64,000 bases of DNA from an uncultured Ruthenibacterium sp. (lineage in GTDB: Bacteria > Bacillota > Clostridia > Oscillospirales > Ruminococcaceae). The first letter of the stretch is position 1, and every line of letters starts with the position of its first letter. The position numbers were made by a program, and so were the translations under genes. The notes under the pieces are model-generated. The model was not told where the DNA came from and ran no database searches. It saw only the letters and a program-made list of their open reading frames with translations. Location: contig CAJUMH010000011.1 of assembly GCA_910587145.1 (NCBI GenBank), positions 5,167 through 69,166 on the forward strand. Direction: 5' to 3'. Of the stretch, positions 49,616-58,644 are shown piece after piece.

Positions 49616-50527
49616 TTGCAGCAGGAAATAACAAAATCGGTATTCCTTGCTCTGGTGGGGCGGCCCAATGTGGGCAAATCCTCGCTGCTGAACCGGCTGG
49701 TGGGGGAAAAGGTTGCCATCGTTACGGCAAAGCCCCAAACAACGCGCACGCGCATTACGGGCATCCTTACGCGCGGCGCGGTGCAGTATGTGTTTTTGGA
49801 TACGCCCGGCATTCACCGTCCGCGCACGCGCCTTGGCGAGCGCATGAAAAAAACCACGGCGGACTGTGTGGCCGAGGTGGATGCTGTGGTGATGCTGTTC
49901 GAACCGTATGGGGCGCTGACGGAGCCCGAGCAGGCGCTGGTGGAGCAGCTGCGCGGCGCGCGCGCGCCGGCGCTTGCTGTGATCAACAAGACGGATACGC
50001 TCCGGCAGCCCGCCGATCTTGCCGCGCGCACGGCATTTTTGCGGGAGTTGGGCGTGTTCCGGCAGGTGCTTTCGGCCTCGGCGGCAAACGGCACGGGCTG
50101 CGAGGCGCTTTTGCAGGCGGTCGGGGGCTATGCGGCCGAAAGCCCGCACTATTTTCCGGACGACGCCTATACCGATCTGCCCGAAAAGGCCCTTGTGGCG
50201 GAAATTTTGCGCGAAAAGCTGCTTTTGCATCTGCGCGACGAGATCCCCCACGGAACGGCCGTAACGGTGGAGCGCTTCTGCGAACGCACCGCGCAGGGGC
50301 GCGGCCCGCTGGTGGATATTGATGTAAACATCTACTGCGAGAAAAAAAGCCACAAGGGCATGATCATCGGCAAGGGCGGCGCAATGCTGAAGGCCATCGC
50401 GAGCGAGGCGCGCATGGAATGCGAAAGCTTCCTCGGTGCGCGCGTAAACCTGCAGTGCTGGGTGAAGGTAAAGGACGACTGGCGCGACAACGATTTTCTT
50501 TTAAACAACCTCGGATTCCAGAAATAA
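49616..50527 (+). CDS. era: GTPase Era
   Basis: 303 aa. G1 GRPNVGKSSLLN (residues 15-26), G2 TTRTRITG, G3 FLDTPGIHRP, G4 VINKTD, G5-like LSASAANG, then a C-terminal KH domain with IIGKGGAML (about 245). 16S rRNA-binding GTPase for 30S subunit assembly. TTG start at 49616; an AAGGAAAGGAAG purine tract lies upstream. Clear functional link with ybeY. The typical cdd gene is missing between dgkA and era. Confidence 0.96.
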   Translation: MQQEITKSVFLALVGRPNVGKSSLLNRLVGEKVAIVTAKPQTTRTRITGILTRGAVQYVFLDTPGIHRPRTRLGERMKKTTADCVAEVDAVVMLFEPYGALTEPEQALVEQLRGARAPALAVINKTDTLRQPADLAARTAFLRELGVFRQVLSASAANGTGCEALLQAVGGYAAESPHYFPDDAYTDLPEKALVAEILREKLLLHLRDEIPHGTAVTVERFCERTAQGRGPLVDIDVNIYCEKKSHKGMIIGKGGAMLKAIASEARMECESFLGARVNLQCWVKVKDDWRDNDFLLNNLGFQK

Positions 50528-50707
50528 TGCGGGCCCCGCCGGTCTTTGCAGGCAGGCGGCGGCCCCGCCGCCCGTTTTGGACAACATTTCCGCTGATATG
50601 CGCGGTACAATAGAGCATAGTAGGTTTGAATGGCACGAAAAAGACGAACGAAGCCCGGCAAAGCCCGGCGAAGTTTGTCAAAGCCGTGAAAAGCGGAGGT
50701 GTTCGGA

Positions 50708-50875
50708 ATGGATCCGAGCGGATTTTGGAAGCGCTTCGAGAGCAGCGGACAAATTGAGGATTACCTTGCCTATAAATCGGGGCAGCACGGCGACGCGCGA
50801 AGGGATGAATGGGATGCGAACGACGAAGACGACGACGGGGCTGGTGCTGCGCGCGACGAAGACGGGCGAGGCTGA
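50708..50875 (+). CDS. yqzL: YqzL-like small protein, overlapping recO
   Basis: 55 aa. N-terminal FWKRFESSGQIEDYLAYK matches the YqzL pattern WKxFxxTGxIxxYLxYK; B. subtilis yqzL (47 aa) occupies the same place between era and recO. ATG at 50708 has GGAGG upstream (GGAGGTGTTCGGA). The C-terminal 20 residues are very acidic (DEWDANDEDDDG) and are encoded by the same DNA, in another frame, as the first 20 codons of recO. Function unknown. Confidence 0.8.
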   Translation: MDPSGFWKRFESSGQIEDYLAYKSGQHGDARRDEWDANDEDDDGAGAARDEDGRG

Positions 50876-51809
50876 CCGCGCGCTGCTGCTGCTGACGCCG
50901 GACGGCCTTGTAAGCGCGATGGCCAAGGGCGCGCTGCGCATGCGCAGCAGGCTGTTCAGCGGCACGGGGCTTTTTTGTTACAGCGAATTTGTGCTGTTTG
51001 AGGGCAAAACGATGCACGTGGTGGATGCCGCGTCTGTGAAGCAGGTGTTCTGGGGCCTGCACGAGGATGTGGAGCGCATGGCGCTTGCAATGTATTACGC
51101 CGAGCTGGCCGCCACGCTTTCGCCCACCGGCGAAGAGGCCGCGGCGCAGCTGCGCCTGCTGCTGAACAGCCTGTATTTTTTAAGCGAGGGCAAGCGGCCG
51201 CCGCGGCAGCTGAAAGCCGTGTACGAGCTGCGCGCCATGACGCTTGCAGGCTTTATGCCCGATCTTGTCGCCTGTGCGGACTGCGCAAAATATGAGGGCG
51301 GCGCGTTTTGCTTCGACGCGATGAGCGGCTGTTTGTATTGCGCGGCCTGCGCCGCCGGGCGGGGGCTTGCCTGCAATCTGGACGCGCCGGCGCTGGCGGC
51401 GATGCGCTATATTGTATTCAGCGAGGATGCAAAGCTGTTTTCGTTTTCCGTTTCGCCGCAGGCAGCCCGGCAGCTGGGCGCGGTAACACAGCACTGGACG
51501 CTGGTGTGCCTGAACCGCCCGCTGCGCTCGCTGGAATTTTTGTGCACTGTCTGGGAGCCGGGCGAGGCGGACCGCAAAAAAACGGCCGAAGCGGCCGGCA
51601 GCACGCGGGAGGACGGGTGCGCCGCCGCAGAGAACGGCGCGGCCGGGGCCGTGCCGCCCGAACCTCAAACGGGCCTGCGGGAAGCAGAAACGGCCAAAGC
51701 GCCGGAAGCCTCGGAGGCGCCCGAAGAACCAAGGGGAACGCCAACGGAGCCGGAGCCGCCGGAAAATCCGGAGAAAACAAAAGCCCCGCGGGCACCGGCG
51801 GAGCAATGA
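50814..51809 (+). CDS. recO: DNA repair protein RecO with C-terminal tail
   Basis: 331 aa versus about 250 usual. OB-fold N-terminus (TTGLVLRATKTGEADRALL, RSRLFSGTGLF), helical middle, zinc motif CADC...CLYCAAC (about residues 150-185). Recombination mediator that loads RecA with RecR. Start: ATG at 50814 has AAGGG 9-10 bases upstream; a nearer ATG at 50805 lacks spacing. The last 80 residues (from about 250) are Ala/Glu/Pro-rich (EAPEEPRGTPTEPEPPENPE), apparently disordered. Confidence 0.9.
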   Translation: MRTTKTTTGLVLRATKTGEADRALLLLTPDGLVSAMAKGALRMRSRLFSGTGLFCYSEFVLFEGKTMHVVDAASVKQVFWGLHEDVERMALAMYYAELAATLSPTGEEAAAQLRLLLNSLYFLSEGKRPPRQLKAVYELRAMTLAGFMPDLVACADCAKYEGGAFCFDAMSGCLYCAACAAGRGLACNLDAPALAAMRYIVFSEDAKLFSFSVSPQAARQLGAVTQHWTLVCLNRPLRSLEFLCTVWEPGEADRKKTAEAAGSTREDGCAAAENGAAGAVPPEPQTGLREAETAKAPEASEAPEEPRGTPTEPEPPENPEKTKAPRAPAEQ

Positions 51810-51861
51810 CGAAAAAAACAAAGAACGCCGCCGCGGCGGCAGGAAGAATGAACAGGAGACC

Positions 51862-54252
51862 ATGGAACAAAAATACTTAACAGCCATTGAGCTGGATAAA
51901 ATTTTTGCGCGCGCCGCCGAGGGCGTGGTATGCCCCGAGGCGCGCGCGCTTTTGCTGGAGCAGGCTCCCGGCGAAACGCCGGACGAGGTGCGCGCCATGC
52001 TGGAGTGCACCGATGCGGTGACGGGCCTTCTTGTAAAAAACGGCGCGCCGCGGTTTTCGGCGGTGGAGCAGGTGCGCGGCATTGTGCAGCGCGCCGAAAA
52101 GGGCGGTGTGCTCTCGATGGCCGAGCTGCTTACAGTAGCCGATACGCTGCGCAATTTTCGCGAGCTGAACCGGTGGTATTCCCTCACCGAGCACGATGCG
52201 CTGCCCGTAGACGATCTGATCTACGCCATGACGCCGCAGCCGACGCTGGAAAAGAACATTCGGGAATCGATCCTCTCCGAAAACGAGATGGCAGATACCG
52301 CCAGCGATACCCTGTACGATGTGCGCCGCAAGATCCGCACGGCGGAAAATTCCATTCGCGATAAGCTCGATTCCATCACAAAATCGCAGTCGATGTCGAA
52401 ATATCTGCAGGACGCCGTGGTATCGCTGCGCAACGGGCGCTTTGTGGTGCCCGTGAAGGCCGAGTACCGCGGCGAGGTGGGCGGCGTGATCCACGATGTT
52501 TCCTCCAGCGGTTCAACGCTGTTTGTGGAGCCGACGGCCGTGGTGGAGGCCAACGCCAGGATCATGCAGCTGCGCAGCATGGAGCAGGCCGAGATCGAGC
52601 GCATTTTGGCCGCGTTTTCGGCGCAGACGGCAGCGCTGGAGCCGATGTTCACATTTGGCTACGGCGCCATGCTCTCGCTGGATGTGCTGCTGGCCAAGGC
52701 CAGGCTGGCGCTGGAGCAGAAGGCGATGAAGCCGCAGGTGAACAACGCGCCGGCGTTTCGTCTGGTGTGCGCGCGCCACCCGCTCATTGATCCCGAAAGC
52801 GTGGTGCCTGTGGATATCGCGCTGGGCGATACATACGATACGATGGTGATCACCGGCCCGAACACGGGCGGCAAAACCGTCACGCTCAAAACCGCCGGGC
52901 TGCTGTGCGCGATGGCGCAGTACGGCTATCTCATCCCCGCGCACGAGAGCAGCGCAGTGTGTGTGTTTGAAAAAATTCTGGTGGATATCGGCGACGAGCA
53001 GAGCATTGAGCAAAGCCTTTCAACGTTTTCCGGCCACATCCGCAACATCACGGGCATTCTGGAAAAGGCCGGGCCGCGCACGCTGGTGCTGATGGACGAG
53101 CTTGGCGCGGGCACCGACCCCGCCGAGGGCGCGGCGCTGGCGGTATCCATCATCGAGGCGCTGCGCGGCATGGGCGCGCGCATTATGGCCACCACGCACT
53201 ACGGCGAAATGAAGCTGTTCGCGCTGGAGACCGAGGGCGTGCAAAACGCCTCGTGCGAATTTAATGTAGAGACACTGTGCCCCACCTACCGCCTTTCGGT
53301 GGGGGTGCCGGGCAAATCGAACGCGTTTCTCATCAGCCGCCGTCTGGGTCTGGACGCCGCCATCATCGAGAACGCGCAGCGGCATCTTTCCAGCGAGGAT
53401 CAGCAGTTCGACCGCATTTTAAGCCAGCTGGAGGAATTGAAGTTAGAGCTGAAAACGCGCGAGGACGAAGCCGAGCGCCTGCGCAGCACGGCGTCGAACG
53501 CTCTGGCCGATGCCGAGGTGAAACGCGCCGAGCTTATCCGCCAGGGCGAGGCCGAGCTTGCTGCCGCGCGCGAGAAGGCGCACGATATGGTGCAGGACGT
53601 GCAGAATACAGCCTATGGCCTTTTGGACGAGCTGCGCCGGCTGGAAAAGGATAAGCAAACCAGCGCCGCTCAGCGCGCTGCACGCGCCCGCGAGGTGGCA
53701 AGAAAAGAAACCGAAAAGCTGTTTGGCAAAACGGATGTGGCCGCCGCGCCGCGCCGCGTGGCCAAACCGCTGGAAAGCGTGGCACTGGGGCAGGAGGTGC
53801 TGATCGTTGAGCTGGATAAGCCCGGCGTGGTAACGGCTCTGCCGGACCGCGACGGTATGGTGGAGGTGCGCGCGGGCATCCTCAAAACAAAGGTACCCCT
53901 CAGCGGCCTGTGCGCGGCGCAGCCGCAGCCGAAGACGCCGCAGAAAAAATATCAGCCGCGCCGCGCGCCGTCCGGCGGCAGCGCGGCCGCCGACAGGCCT
54001 GCGCGCGCCGCCGGCATGGAGATCAACCTCATCGGCATGACGGTGGAGGAGGCGCTGCACGAGGCGGATAAATTTATCGACAACGCCGTCATGAGCGGCT
54101 TAACAACGGTGTACCTCATCCACGGCAAGGGCACGGGCGCACTGCGCAAGGGCATCCACGAGCATCTGCGCCATCATAAAAGCGTGCGCAGCTATCGCCT
54201 TGGCGTATACGGCGAGGGCGAGGCCGGCGTGACGGTGGCGGAGCTGAAATAA
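51862..54252 (+). CDS. mutS2: MutS2 (endonuclease / ribosome-splitting ATPase)
   Basis: 796 aa, typical size. MutS core and clamp helices, Walker A ITGPNTGGKTVTLK (about residue 332), Walker B LVLMDELGAGTDPAEG, coiled-coil about 510-620, KOW-like region (VALGQEVLIVELDKPGVV) and C-terminal Smr domain with LIHGKGTGALRKGIHEHL. Acts in suppressing recombination and in rescue of collided ribosomes in Bacillota. SD AGGAGA before ATG at 51862. Confidence 0.96.
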   Translation: MEQKYLTAIELDKIFARAAEGVVCPEARALLLEQAPGETPDEVRAMLECTDAVTGLLVKNGAPRFSAVEQVRGIVQRAEKGGVLSMAELLTVADTLRNFRELNRWYSLTEHDALPVDDLIYAMTPQPTLEKNIRESILSENEMADTASDTLYDVRRKIRTAENSIRDKLDSITKSQSMSKYLQDAVVSLRNGRFVVPVKAEYRGEVGGVIHDVSSSGSTLFVEPTAVVEANARIMQLRSMEQAEIERILAAFSAQTAALEPMFTFGYGAMLSLDVLLAKARLALEQKAMKPQVNNAPAFRLVCARHPLIDPESVVPVDIALGDTYDTMVITGPNTGGKTVTLKTAGLLCAMAQYGYLIPAHESSAVCVFEKILVDIGDEQSIEQSLSTFSGHIRNITGILEKAGPRTLVLMDELGAGTDPAEGAALAVSIIEALRGMGARIMATTHYGEMKLFALETEGVQNASCEFNVETLCPTYRLSVGVPGKSNAFLISRRLGLDAAIIENAQRHLSSEDQQFDRILSQLEELKLELKTREDEAERLRSTASNALADAEVKRAELIRQGEAELAAAREKAHDMVQDVQNTAYGLLDELRRLEKDKQTSAAQRAARAREVARKETEKLFGKTDVAAAPRRVAKPLESVALGQEVLIVELDKPGVVTALPDRDGMVEVRAGILKTKVPLSGLCAAQPQPKTPQKKYQPRRAPSGGSAAADRPARAAGMEINLIGMTVEEALHEADKFIDNAVMSGLTTVYLIHGKGTGALRKGIHEHLRHHKSVRSYRLGVYGEGEAGVTVAELK

Positions 54253-54334
54253 CGGGAAGCGAAAGAAAAGGCGCCGCAGGCACGCGCCGGCCGGATCGGT
54301 GCGGAAGGATACGGAAAGGGATTTTTACATAGAA

Positions 54335-54472
54335 ATGGACACTGCGAGGCCGGAAACCGGGCGCCTCCCTCTGCGCCCGTGGCGCGAGGACAACGCCGAG
54401 GCGCTGGATCAATATGCAGGGGATCCGGCCGCGGCCTGCTGCTCATGTCCGTGCATACTCGCGAGGGCTTAG
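54335..54472 (+). pseudogene. Decayed fragment of a GNAT N-acetyltransferase
   Basis: From ATG 54335 the frame reads TGRLPLRPWREDNAEALDQY followed by AGDP, the typical first 30 residues of RimJ/RimL-like GNAT enzymes (TERLxLRPWREDDAEALYxYAxDP). The reading frame then diverges into Cys/Ala residues and stops at 54472. In another frame, SVHTRE continues the expected family sequence (VHTSxE). No catalytic core remains. It is a 5' remnant with at least one frameshift and deletion of the rest, sitting in the gap (54253-54684) between mutS2 and typA. Confidence 0.65.
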
Positions 54473-54544
54473 CGCCCCAAAGGAGCTTTTGCCGGCGCCC
54501 GATCGCGCGCTGCCCCGCCCGAGCTGCACAATCCGCCAAATTTC

Positions 54545-54573
54545 TTGACAATCTTTTGTACATATTATAAAAT
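54545..54573 (+). promoter_or_regulatory. Promoter for typA
   Basis: TTGACA (54545-54550), 17-bp spacer, TAAAAT (54568-54573). About 110 bases before the typA start. The rest of the 432-bp gap holds only the GNAT remnant. Confidence 0.75.
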
Positions 54574-54684
54574 AGGTGTTTGGAAAAATCAATTTGGATC
54601 CAACCGGGAAGCTCCGGCCCAACGGCCGGTTTGCCGGCGGCAGCAGGGCTTCCCTCAATGCAAAAAAGAGGAATGGGATATTGT

Positions 54685-56517
54685 ATGGAACAGAAGGGTA
54701 TTCGAAACATTGCCATCATCGCGCATGTAGACCACGGCAAGACGACGCTGGTGGATCAGATGCTCAAGCAGAGCGGCGCGTTCCGCGAAAACCAGCAGGT
54801 GGCCGAGCGCGTAATGGACTCCGGGGATATCGAGCGCGAGCGCGGCATCACGATCCTTGCGAAAAACGCGTGCACGTTTTTTGACGGCGTGAAGATCAAC
54901 ATCGTCGATACGCCGGGCCACGCCGATTTTGGCGGCGAGGTGGAGCGCGTATTAAAAATGGTAAACGGCGTGCTGCTGCTGGTGGACGCGGCCGAGGGCT
55001 GCATGCCGCAGACGCGCTTTGTGCTGCAAAAGGCGCTGCAGCAGAACCTTTCGCTCGTCATCGCGGTAAATAAGATCGATCGGCCCGACGCGCGCATCAA
55101 AGAGGTGATCGACGAGATCTTGCTGCTGCTGATGGATCTGGGCGCAACGGACGAGCAGCTGGACAGCCCGATGGTGTTCTGCTCGGGCCGCGCCGGCACG
55201 GCCAGCTACAGCCCGGACGAGCCGGGCAAGGATCTGCAGCCCCTGTTTAAAACCATCCTCGATTATGTAAAGCCTCCGGTGGGCGAGCCCGCGGCGCCGC
55301 TGTCGATGCTGTGCTCTTCCATCGATTACAACGATTTTGTCGGCCGCATCGGCATTGGCCGTGTGGAAAACGGCCGCATTCAGGTAGGGCAGGAGGTTGC
55401 CCTGTGCGATTGGCACAACCGCGACCTTGCCAAAAAGGGCCGCATTACGGCGCTGTACAGCTTCGAGGCCAACGGCCGCACGCCCATTGATTCGGCCGAG
55501 GCGGGCGACATTGTCGCGTTCAGCGGCCTGACGGATATCAGCATCGGCAATACGCTGTGCGACCCCGCAATGGTGGAGCCGCTGCCGTTTGTAAAGATCA
55601 ACGACCCCACGGTGGAAATGACGTTTTCGGTGAACGACAGCCCGTTTGCGGGGCGCGAGGGCAAATTTGTCACCAGCCGCCAGATCCGCGACCGCCTGCA
55701 GCGTGAGCTTTTGAAGGACGTGGCTTTGCAGGTGGAGGATTCGGCCACCACCGAATCGTTCCGCGTGATGGGCCGCGGCGAGATGCATCTTTCCATTCTT
55801 ATCGAGACGATGCGCCGCGAGGGCTACGAGCTGCAGGTGTCGCCGCCCAAGGTGCTGCTGCACGAGGAAAACGGCAAAAAGCTCGAACCGATGGAGCATG
55901 TGGTGATTGACGTGCCGCTGGAATATCAGGGCAGCGTGATGCAGAAGCTGGGCAGCCGCAAGGGCGAGTTGGTGCAGATGTCGCCGCTGGGCGCCACGCG
56001 GATGCGTGTGGAGTTCCGCATCCCCTCGCGCGGGCTGTTTGGCTACCGCGGCGAGTTTTTGACGGATACGCACGGTGAGGGCGTGCTGAATACCATTTTT
56101 GACGGCTACGACGAATGGCGCGGCGAACTGCCCGCACGCAGCTCCGGCAGCCTGATCAGCTATGAAACCGGCGTGGCCGTGGCCTACGGGCTGTTCAACG
56201 CGCAGCAGCGCGGCACGCTGATTACCGAGCCGGGCGAGAAGGTGTACGAGGGCATGGTGGTAGGCTACAGCCCGGCGGGCGAGGATATCACGGTGAACGT
56301 GTGCAAGACAAAGCACCTTTCCAACACGCGCGCCTCCGGCAGCGACGACGCGCTGCGTCTGGTGCCGGTATCAAAGTTCAGCCTGGAAGAAAGCCTTGAA
56401 TTTTTAAAGCCGGACGAGCTTCTGGAGGTAACGCCGCAGAGCATTCGCATCCGCAAGCGCATTTTGAACCACGATCTGCGTATGAAGGCCGTGAAGGGCG
56501 GTAAAAACGTGGGATAA
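54685..56517 (+). CDS. typA: Translational GTPase TypA/BipA
   Basis: 610 aa, standard. G1 AHVDHGKTTLVDQML at residue 11, switch I ERERGITI, G3 DTPGHADFGGEV, G4 NKIDRPDAR, then EF-G-like domains III and V and the TypA-specific C-terminal domain (LEFLKPDELLEVTPQSIRIR). Ribosome-binding GTPase for 50S assembly and stress growth. Start at 54685 has GAGG upstream; longer in-frame sequence is leader. An imperfect GTTTTCT/AGAAAAC hairpin follows the gene (56535-56575). Confidence 0.95.
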   Translation: MEQKGIRNIAIIAHVDHGKTTLVDQMLKQSGAFRENQQVAERVMDSGDIERERGITILAKNACTFFDGVKINIVDTPGHADFGGEVERVLKMVNGVLLLVDAAEGCMPQTRFVLQKALQQNLSLVIAVNKIDRPDARIKEVIDEILLLLMDLGATDEQLDSPMVFCSGRAGTASYSPDEPGKDLQPLFKTILDYVKPPVGEPAAPLSMLCSSIDYNDFVGRIGIGRVENGRIQVGQEVALCDWHNRDLAKKGRITALYSFEANGRTPIDSAEAGDIVAFSGLTDISIGNTLCDPAMVEPLPFVKINDPTVEMTFSVNDSPFAGREGKFVTSRQIRDRLQRELLKDVALQVEDSATTESFRVMGRGEMHLSILIETMRREGYELQVSPPKVLLHEENGKKLEPMEHVVIDVPLEYQGSVMQKLGSRKGELVQMSPLGATRMRVEFRIPSRGLFGYRGEFLTDTHGEGVLNTIFDGYDEWRGELPARSSGSLISYETGVAVAYGLFNAQQRGTLITEPGEKVYEGMVVGYSPAGEDITVNVCKTKHLSNTRASGSDDALRLVPVSKFSLEESLEFLKPDELLEVTPQSIRIRKRILNHDLRMKAVKGGKNVG

Positions 56518-56674
56518 ACGGGGGGCGATCCTGTTTTCTTTCAAAGCCGCCCGCAAAGGGCGACGAGAAAACGGCAAAGCGTTTGTAAGGCCGGCGGGCT
56601 CAGAGAGCGTGTCTGCCAGCAGCTTCAGGGGCGGCGGACAGCATACGCGGGCCGGGCGGAAAAGGAGAAAGCAT

Positions 56675-57463
56675 GTGACGACACAGGAATTTTATGCCCG
56701 CCGCCGCAAGCGGCTGAACGAAAGGCTGCGGCGGCTGGAGGAGCAGGAAGCCGCCGCGCTGCGGCGCGAGCAACAGCACGACGAACGGATTGCGCGGGAT
56801 CTTGCGGGCGTGCCGGGCCATTTTGCGCATGGGCTGAACTTCTATAAGCTGTTCTGGGTGTTTTTTCTGTGCTGCTTTTTGGGCGTTGTGATCGAGACGG
56901 TGTTCTGCTGGGCGGCAACGGGGCACATTTCCCAGCGTACGGGCCTTGTGTGGGGCCCGTTCAATCTGATCTATGGCGTGGGCGCGGTGCTTTTAACGGT
57001 GTGCCTGCATCCGTTTATCGGAAAAAGCGACCGCTGGATCTTTCTGGGCGGCGCAGTGATCGGCGGTATGTTCGAATACTTTTGCAGCTGGCTTCAGGAA
57101 ACGCTCATCGGCACGGTAAGCTGGGATTACTCCGATTACATGTTCAATCTGAACGGGCGCATCAACCTGCTGTATTGCCTGTTTTGGGGCGTATTGGCGC
57201 TGGTGTGGGTAAAGGAGCTCTTTCCCCGGCTGAACGGCTTTATCGAGCGCAATGTCTCACGCGTATACGGTGTGATGCTCACATGGGTGCTGGTTGCTTT
57301 TATGCTGGCAAATTCGCTTGTCAGCGGCGCGGCGGTGCTGCGGCAAAGCCAGCGCCGGGAGGGCCTGCCCGCCGCGTACGCGTGGCAGCAGACGCTGGAC
57401 GAGCACTTCCCGGATGAGCGGCTGGAAAGGATCTTTCCCAGTATGGCCGTTGTGGAACCGTAG
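56675..57463 (+). CDS. CmpB-like putative ABC transporter membrane protein (COG4905 type)
   Basis: 262 aa. Charged coiled-coil N-terminus (about 1-45, RRLEEQEAAALRREQ), then five to six hydrophobic helices with the PF06541 (ABC_trans_CmpB) signature: HISQRTGLVWGPFNLIYGVG and GTVSWDYSDYMFNLNGRINL. GTG start at 56675 with AAAGGAG seven bases upstream; the overlapping ATG reads straight into a stop. These proteins are annotated as putative ABC transporters without evidence of an ATPase partner; function unknown. Confidence 0.82.
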   Translation: MTTQEFYARRRKRLNERLRRLEEQEAAALRREQQHDERIARDLAGVPGHFAHGLNFYKLFWVFFLCCFLGVVIETVFCWAATGHISQRTGLVWGPFNLIYGVGAVLLTVCLHPFIGKSDRWIFLGGAVIGGMFEYFCSWLQETLIGTVSWDYSDYMFNLNGRINLLYCLFWGVLALVWVKELFPRLNGFIERNVSRVYGVMLTWVLVAFMLANSLVSGAAVLRQSQRREGLPAAYAWQQTLDEHFPDERLERIFPSMAVVEP

Positions 57464-57501
57464 GCCGGGCGGAAGGCCGGTGCTTTTTTGCCCGCGATGC
57501 A

Positions 57502-57530
57502 TTGCATTTTTCGGGGGAATATGGTATGAT
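57502..57530 (+). promoter_or_regulatory. Promoter for the PRTase-like gene
   Basis: TTGCAT (57502-57507), 17-bp spacer, TATGAT (57525-57530). The leader contains an AAAAGCGT/ACGCTTTT inverted repeat before the Shine-Dalgarno GGGAGG. Confidence 0.65.
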
Positions 57531-57596
57531 TAAAAAAAGCGTTCAACTTTTTGAGAAATCGAAAAGCGGGACGCTTTTGAAACTGGGAGGTCATTT

Positions 57597-58238
57597 ATGG
57601 AAAGCCGTACCGTCAAACTGTACAACAAGAACACTACCGTCCCGCTGAAGGTCGTGCGTGGGCACTTTGCCACGAACCATTCGCACGTCAACTACTACAT
57701 TGATATGACAACGCTGAAAACGCGCGTCTCCGAGGCAGAGGCCGTTGCGGCCACGCTCGCGGGGCAGTATGTTGCCAATTCCATTGTGGATACGATCGTC
57801 TGCCTGGACGGCACGCAGGTGATCGGCGCGTTCATGGCGCAGGAGCTTACACGCGCCGGATACGGCTCCATCAACGCGCACGGCACCATTTATGTGGTAA
57901 CGCCGGAATACGATTCCAGCAACCAGATGATGCTCTTCCGCGATAACCTGCGCCCGATGATCGAGAATAAGCACGTGATCGTTTTGATGGCCTCTGTCAC
58001 TACAGGCATCACCATTCGCAAGAGCATGAACTGCATCTCGTACTATGGCGGCATTCCGGTGGGCGCCTCGGCCATCTTCAGCGCAGTGGATGATGTGGAG
58101 GGCTATCCCGTACATGCCATCTTCCATACGGCCGATCTGCCGGATTACCAAAGCTGCACGGTGCAGGAATGCCCCATGTGTGCGGCCGGCCAGCGCATTG
58201 ATGCGCTTGTGAACAGCTATGGATATTCCAAGTTGTAA
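57597..58238 (+). CDS. Phosphoribosyltransferase-like protein (orotate PRTase-like)
   Basis: 213 aa. Type I PRTase fold is suggested by VDTIVCLDGTQVIGAFMAQEL and the position of the PRPP loop HVIVLMASVTTGITIRKS. The usual two acidic residues of the PRPP loop (VDDVITTG) are replaced by Ala-Ser, so classic transferase activity is doubtful. C-terminus has CPMCAAGQRIDAL, a possible zinc pair. SD TGGGAGG. Proteins of this sort in Clostridia are commonly labelled orotate phosphoribosyltransferase; here neighbouring genes give no pyrimidine context. Confidence 0.7.
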   Translation: MESRTVKLYNKNTTVPLKVVRGHFATNHSHVNYYIDMTTLKTRVSEAEAVAATLAGQYVANSIVDTIVCLDGTQVIGAFMAQELTRAGYGSINAHGTIYVVTPEYDSSNQMMLFRDNLRPMIENKHVIVLMASVTTGITIRKSMNCISYYGGIPVGASAIFSAVDDVEGYPVHAIFHTADLPDYQSCTVQECPMCAAGQRIDALVNSYGYSKL

Positions 58239-58335
58239 TTTTTATCCGAATAATACAAGCTGTTTTGGAATGCTTTCGCCGCGTTCTTCCTCTTGCATTT
58301 CCGCCGGTGCTGTATTATAATAAAAGGCAGAAAGT

Positions 58336-58590
58336 CTGTTTCAGGGCGGGGTGTAATTCCCCACCGGCGGTGATCCGGCCTGTGTGCGGCGCGTCTGCGC
58401 CCGCCGTGCCGGTAAGCCCGCGACCGGCGCATTTGCGCCGCCGATTTGGTGTAAATCCAAAGCCGACGGTAAACGGGCCGCAATCGGAATCGTTTCAGAC
58501 GCGCTGCGCGCGGGGGCCCTGCCTTTGCCGCCGATACAGCCCGTTTGCAGACATTCGGGCGGCGGCACGCAAAGTCCGGATGGAAGAAAC
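58336..58590 (+). ncRNA. FMN riboswitch (RFN element) controlling ribU
   Basis: Conserved blocks in order: CAGGGCGGGGTGTAATTCCC, ACCGGCGG, TAAGCCCGCGACC, GATTTGGTGTAAATCC, AAAGCCGAC and AGTCCGGATGGAAGAAA. The stem between GCCGAC and AGTCCGGATG is about 100 bases longer than usual and closed by AAACGGGC (58471-58478) / GCCCGTTT (58539-58546). It lies upstream of the riboflavin transporter gene with an intrinsic terminator between, fitting FMN-induced termination. Confidence 0.93.
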
Positions 58591-58613
58591 GGTGTCGCGC
58601 GCGATGCTTTTTC

Positions 58614-58644
58614 GCCCTTTTGCAGCAATGCAAAAGGGCTTTTT
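58614..58644 (+). terminator. Riboswitch expression-platform terminator
   Basis: GCCCTTTTGCA (58614-58624), GCAA loop, TGCAAAAGGGC (58629-58639), then TTTTT. It stands 24 bases after the FMN aptamer and 77 bases before the ribU start. Confidence 0.88.
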
